Below, one piece after another: positions 59,901 through 64,000 of a stretch of DNA of 64,000 bases. A program made the translations under genes and the position numbers. Origin of the DNA: Triticum aestivum (lineage: Eukaryota; Streptophyta; Magnoliopsida; Poales; Poaceae); NCBI RefSeq assembly GCF_018294505.1, contig NC_057798.1, forward strand, positions 369,305,199-369,369,198, in the 5' to 3' direction. Position 1 is the first letter of the stretch; every line of letters starts with the position of its first letter. Below the pieces are notes generated by a model. That model saw nothing but the letters and a program-made list of their open reading frames with translations, ran no database searches and had not been told where the DNA came from.

Positions 59901-62900
59901 GTGATTCAATACACAAAAATTTGTAGCGGTTCAGCAAAATGATTCATATCAGTACAAACTCCAGAGGTCATAAGTTCAGAGGACAAAAATTTAGCAAAAA
60001 CAACCATATTTTTTGTATTGTTATACATAAAAAAATCAAAATTTTCAGTTCACCTTTGTGTGTGTTTGCAGATCATCTTACATGTGTCAAGCACCAAACC
60101 GACACCCCTAGTACCCACCGCGACTTGTGCTGCTGGTGCTAGTGTGGATGTGTACCAAGTTCAACTACCAGTCTACTCCGAGTTCAGGTATGTTGTCGTG
60201 GACAACCATAAGGCAAGTTGTAATATTCCTATTTAGTACTACTTGTTAGTGTTTTTTTAACTCTCTTCATTTCTTTATAATAGGGTAGTTCAATTTTGCT
60301 AATTTGTACGGTTCTCTAGTTAGAAAACTAGTGGATCGTTTTTTTAGTTCTTGCGGTCTACAAAATTATTTGACCACCGTCGTTGGCACTTCTTCTTCGA
60401 CATCTCCTAAAGTTCAGCTTTCGTCATCTCATCCTTGTATCTCCATGTATGTTCAATCGTTGCTCGCTTAAGAGTTTAAAAAAGAAGATTTCAAACAGTG
60501 ATCTCTAAATATTTTCTTGATCACTAAACATGACCAATTTTAGCATGTTTCCTGAAATATTTTAGCATGTTTTATGTTTTCATCGACAAAGTTCACACAC
60601 TCTGTCTCGGACGTTCAAATACTTGTTTCCCTGATGTTCAGATATTATTGTCTAGGAATACATGTTGTAACTTCGAGAGAAAAAGTTCATGCTGATTACT
60701 CCCGTCAAGTGTAAAAGTTTGCCAATATGCAATCCATAAGTTCAATATCCAGTACATTAGTTTAGTAGTTGGTACTAACTACTCCAGTTTTTTATTCGAT
60801 GTACCTGTGGTGTCTAGTTTTTCTGTCAGTTAGATTTCTAAATTTCATCGAGTTCAATTCATATTGTAGCTCCAATTTAGTCCACGTGGTTAATTGTTGG
60901 CTGGTGTGTCTGCAGGGTATCGTGACATTGAGTAGGCGCGAAGTGTATCACTCCAGCACGCCAAGCTCCATTACACTGCCTGTGGGGCTCTGCTGCCGGA
61001 GCACCCTGGCCATTCACAGCAACCACTCCAGGCCGTTCAACGCCACCACCCCAGGCCGTTCATTGCCAGCAGCACCCTGGATCCCACCCCTCATCCTAGG
61101 AGTTTTAGTTATTGAGTTAGTTCCTGTCCAACTTGAGCTTTCAGTACAACTTGAGCTCCCTGAGATGATCATATAATCAACTTCAAAATTACTACATGGT
61201 CCATGTATTTTATAGCAAGTCCATGTAGTACTACATGCGAAGTACAAAAATTACTGCTAGTGAGAGTTCATTTAAATCCTGGTCAGTTCATCTCCTCGAA
61301 ACATATTTACTTCTGCTCTGCTCTGATCTTTCAACTGAATTGTTGATGCTGCATCCTCTCTCTCATGGTGTGATGTTGTTGCTCTCTCATAGCTAAAACA
61401 TGGTCCCATAAACATCCTATAGCTGACCACAATCTGTAATTCTTAAACTACATGTTGTCCTGGTCCTTGAGCTGCTATCGCTCCACCGCCGTGTACAGGA
61501 AGTTCAACGCTGCAACGATAGGCCATTCAATCTCTCCGTCGTGGACACGCCCCTCCACCTCCTTCTGGTTGCTAGTCATCCCAGTGTGGCCAGGCTGTTG
61601 GGTTCGCCGTCGCTGCGATCAGCAGTTCAACCCGGCCGCCCCAGGCCGTTCATCGTCGCAGCTCCCTGGCCGACTGTGTCGAGCCACCTTCCGCCTGCAC
61701 CTAGGGCTCCTGTATGCGTCCCCTACCCCAGCAGGTGCACACGTCCCGACCCACTGTTCCCTGTGTTGTTCTTTTGACCTTGAACTATATAGGATACAAC
61801 TTTTATTTGATTTTCAGTTCACCTTTTCCGTTCTTTTCAGTTCATAAACTTTAATGTGTTGATGAAATCCTGAAATATCATATGTGCACTCTATGTATTT
61901 GTTTTTATGCCTACGAACAATTATTCACTTGTGCTGTTATGCATCAGTTTTGGTCACCAAATAAATGGAGGTTTAGATATGACAAAATGGATTAGAGCAC
62001 CATGTCCTCACCCAGAAGTATGAAAACAAATCATTGCTTTCAGTTCTAGTAAAATGTTTTTTTAAACTAGACTGCTGATCCTTTCTGTAATGGGCTTTAT
62101 ATATTATCTTTCTGTAGGAAAATATGGTGGCCTTCAACAAGTAATCTTTCTCTAACGGGCATCCTATGCCTGCGCCATCGAGAGCGTGATCCTACTTGCT
62201 GCGTGCTCACGGCGACCACAAGCATAGTAAGAAAAAGGCTCGTTGAGCTGCACTTGTTTGTACTGTCTCTCTTCCTCTGCTCCTCAAGCGCCATGCTGTC
62301 TCGTGCTGACCTCGATGCACCGAACGTTGTCCAGGCTGTTGCTGGTTCGTGCTACATAAACAAACAGAGTTAGAGAACATAGATGAGAGGAATTCAGTTC
62401 AGGAAGATTAAAGGGTAATGTTTAGAGATGAGGCTGAGGGATCTGGTTCAACTCCCATCACCCTTGTTCGGTTTTATGACTACTTGATCGATTACTACAA
62501 GTTCAAAACAAGATGTAGAAATTCATTTTTCCTGTGTATATAAGTTGTAGAAGTTGATGCTTAATGTTCTAGTTCGTGCTCCTCTGCAGGTTAACCTCCT
62601 GGGATACACGAAGTTTCAGTTTGTCGAGAGGCTTCCTGGAGCTTCAAAACATTTCACTTCACCTTTTTAGGCTTTTTCAGTACATCTTACAAAGTGTGTT
62701 TCCTTTCATCATTTTTGTCTACTTAAAAAGATGTGTAGAAGCTTGAGGAAATACCCCCAAAATCATGTGTGCCCTCAGCACTCTTCTATGTGCTTGTTCT
62801 AATGCTTATGAGAATTATTCTTCAAGGTCATAATTTGGAACTAGATAACTTTTCATAGATGATTGTACTGAAGCTAGGTGTTTAATAGAATTATTTCTCA

Positions 62901-64000
62901 TAAGTTCACAAATCACCTATTGGTTTGGGTTACATCTCATCCACATCTTCACGAAAAAAGTTGGAACTTGCATCTATATTTATGTTCCGGTTACCTTCGG
63001 TTAATTGTACTAGACTTGGCTAATTGTAGCTTACTAGTACTAAACTTTTGTGCATGTGCTACCTTTTGTAAAGTTCATCTTGTCTAGTATATATTACTGC
63101 TGTTGTTGATTGCATATTTTGTTTTTGGGAATTCCACTGTTGATCCCAAGCTCCACGGGCATTTCATGCATTCGCTGGTCTGTGTGTGCAATTATTCTAT
63201 TATGGAGATGTCAGTTCATTACAGTGCTACTCCGGCTTTTTTCTCCCACAACAAGACTTGCGTATGGCTACAGGTTCATATCAAGGAAGTTTAGAAAAAT
63301 TGCAGCGCCTTTTAGTTCATTGTATGAAAAAAGCGAAGTTCATCTTGTCTAGTAGAGGTTGCTGCTGGTGTCCGTTCTTTGCCAATTTCGTTTTGGGAAA
63401 TTTCCAAAATTTACTGCTGAGAACGGATGCAGTTTGATCTTGCGCAAGTTGGCAATTCCCTGATGCTGAGTGTGTCAGTACAACCCTACATCACACAGGA
63501 AACAGTGTGTGTACATTTTTGGATTTAATTTTGGAAGGTTCACACATCCATATTAGAGAGATTCATCAGACATAATTTTGTAAGTTCAGAAAAAGCAATT
63601 GCTCAGTACATCATAACAACTCTTCAGTGCAAAAAGGATGGCTCTTCTCAAGTCAGCAGCTAACTGAACTGGCTAAGTTTTCAGAAATTCATTCTAGTGT
63701 CAAACATTGGTGAGATTCTGATTAAGACTTTTGTCCATTCCAGCAACTTCAGGGTAGCTCGGTCATATATGGCAGTTGTGTAGTAAACAACTTCAGTTGA
63801 GAAATCAGCAAGGTCTAATGCATACTGTCTTCTATAACTCATTTCACTTCATGGTTTCTTCACATGTTTGTTGTTTCCTAATTATCCTAATTCCTAAATG
63901 TTCTACTCAACTTCAGCGCCATGCTCAGTCCAATCCCGTGGCTTCAGGGTGGCCGAGTTCGTCGCGACCATCAGTTTGGAGACCTGCGTCACGGCCCGTG
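56946..64000 (+). mobile_element. Unclassified GTTCA-rich repeat, copy C (runs off window)
   Basis: It begins TATTCTGTTAC, then a C-rich head with minisatellites (57000-57650), then AT-rich sequence with scattered GC-rich islands. GTTCA occurs about 51 times on the plus strand in 57600-64000 against about six expected, mostly as (a/c)agttca. Several GC islands are bordered by intron-like splice signals (caattgcag|gtgg near 58069, tttgcag near 60071, cag|gtatgt near 60187, tctgcag near 60915, ctctgcag near 62589). No continuous protein; no known domain. Confidence 0.4.
57190..57405. repeat. Minisatellite, unit about 31-33 bases
   Basis: Six to seven copies of a unit containing ccttctccctcggatccggccgc, starting near 57213, 57244, 57274, 57307, 57339 and 57371. 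Preceded by a related C-rich run with cagcgcgccgccgctgtc repeats (57095-57160). Confidence 0.9.

Overview
This window is intergenic chromatin of a large grass genome, almost certainly a Triticeae (wheat, barley or Aegilops type). The evidence is recognisable Triticeae transposon families: an Angela/WIS-type Ty1-copia LTR, a Maximus-like sirevirus, a Fatima-like Ty3-gypsy element and two Sabrina/Athila-like non-autonomous elements. I found no convincing cellular protein gene, tRNA or rRNA. Family names are from memory of their LTR sequences and are tentative; element boundaries rest on LTR pairs, target-site duplications (TSDs), primer binding sites (PBS) and polypurine tracts (PPT) seen directly.

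Layout. 1-4541 (+): 3' part of a decayed Ty3-gypsy element of CRM-like architecture, whose reading frame runs through the PPT into the 3' LTR. 4547-40285 (+): one old LINE, split into four pieces by three later insertions. Insertion one is an Angela/WIS solo LTR (4839-21089, TSD gtgat), itself split by a 14.5 kb sirevirus on the minus strand (4959-19489, TSD aatac; about 2.3% LTR divergence). Insertion two is a Fatima-like gypsy element on the minus strand (22900-31913, TSD c[c/t]gtt; about 5.7% LTR divergence) that has lost RT, RNase H and integrase but keeps gag, protease and a six-exon antisense gene. Insertion three is a non-autonomous Athila/Sabrina-like element on the minus strand (32789-40180, TSD [g/t]gtgc). 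The LINE 3' end follows at about 40186-40285.

40290-47880: a MITE, an LTR-like fragment with a duplicated TATA promoter, a second Sabrina-like element (41027-about 46995, one LTR truncated) carrying a Harbinger/Tourist-type MITE fragment, and a purine-rich stretch.

47900-64000: about 16 kb I cannot assign to a known family and consider the most interesting part. It is full of a short motif, GTTCA on one strand and TGAAC on the other, roughly eight-fold above chance. The strand carrying it switches at about 51.0 kb and 56.9 kb. At both switch points lie microsatellites and 24-base palindromes built as TA, 9-base arm, central dinucleotide, inverted arm, TA. GC-rich heads with minisatellites and AT-rich tails mirror each other around the switches. 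This suggests at least three copies (A plus, B minus, C plus) of an unclassified palindrome-ended repeat family.

The coding regions are transposon genes, nearly all broken. Many stops look like CAG-to-TAG or CGA-to-TGA changes, as expected from deamination of methylated cytosine. No host pathway or operon-like system is present.
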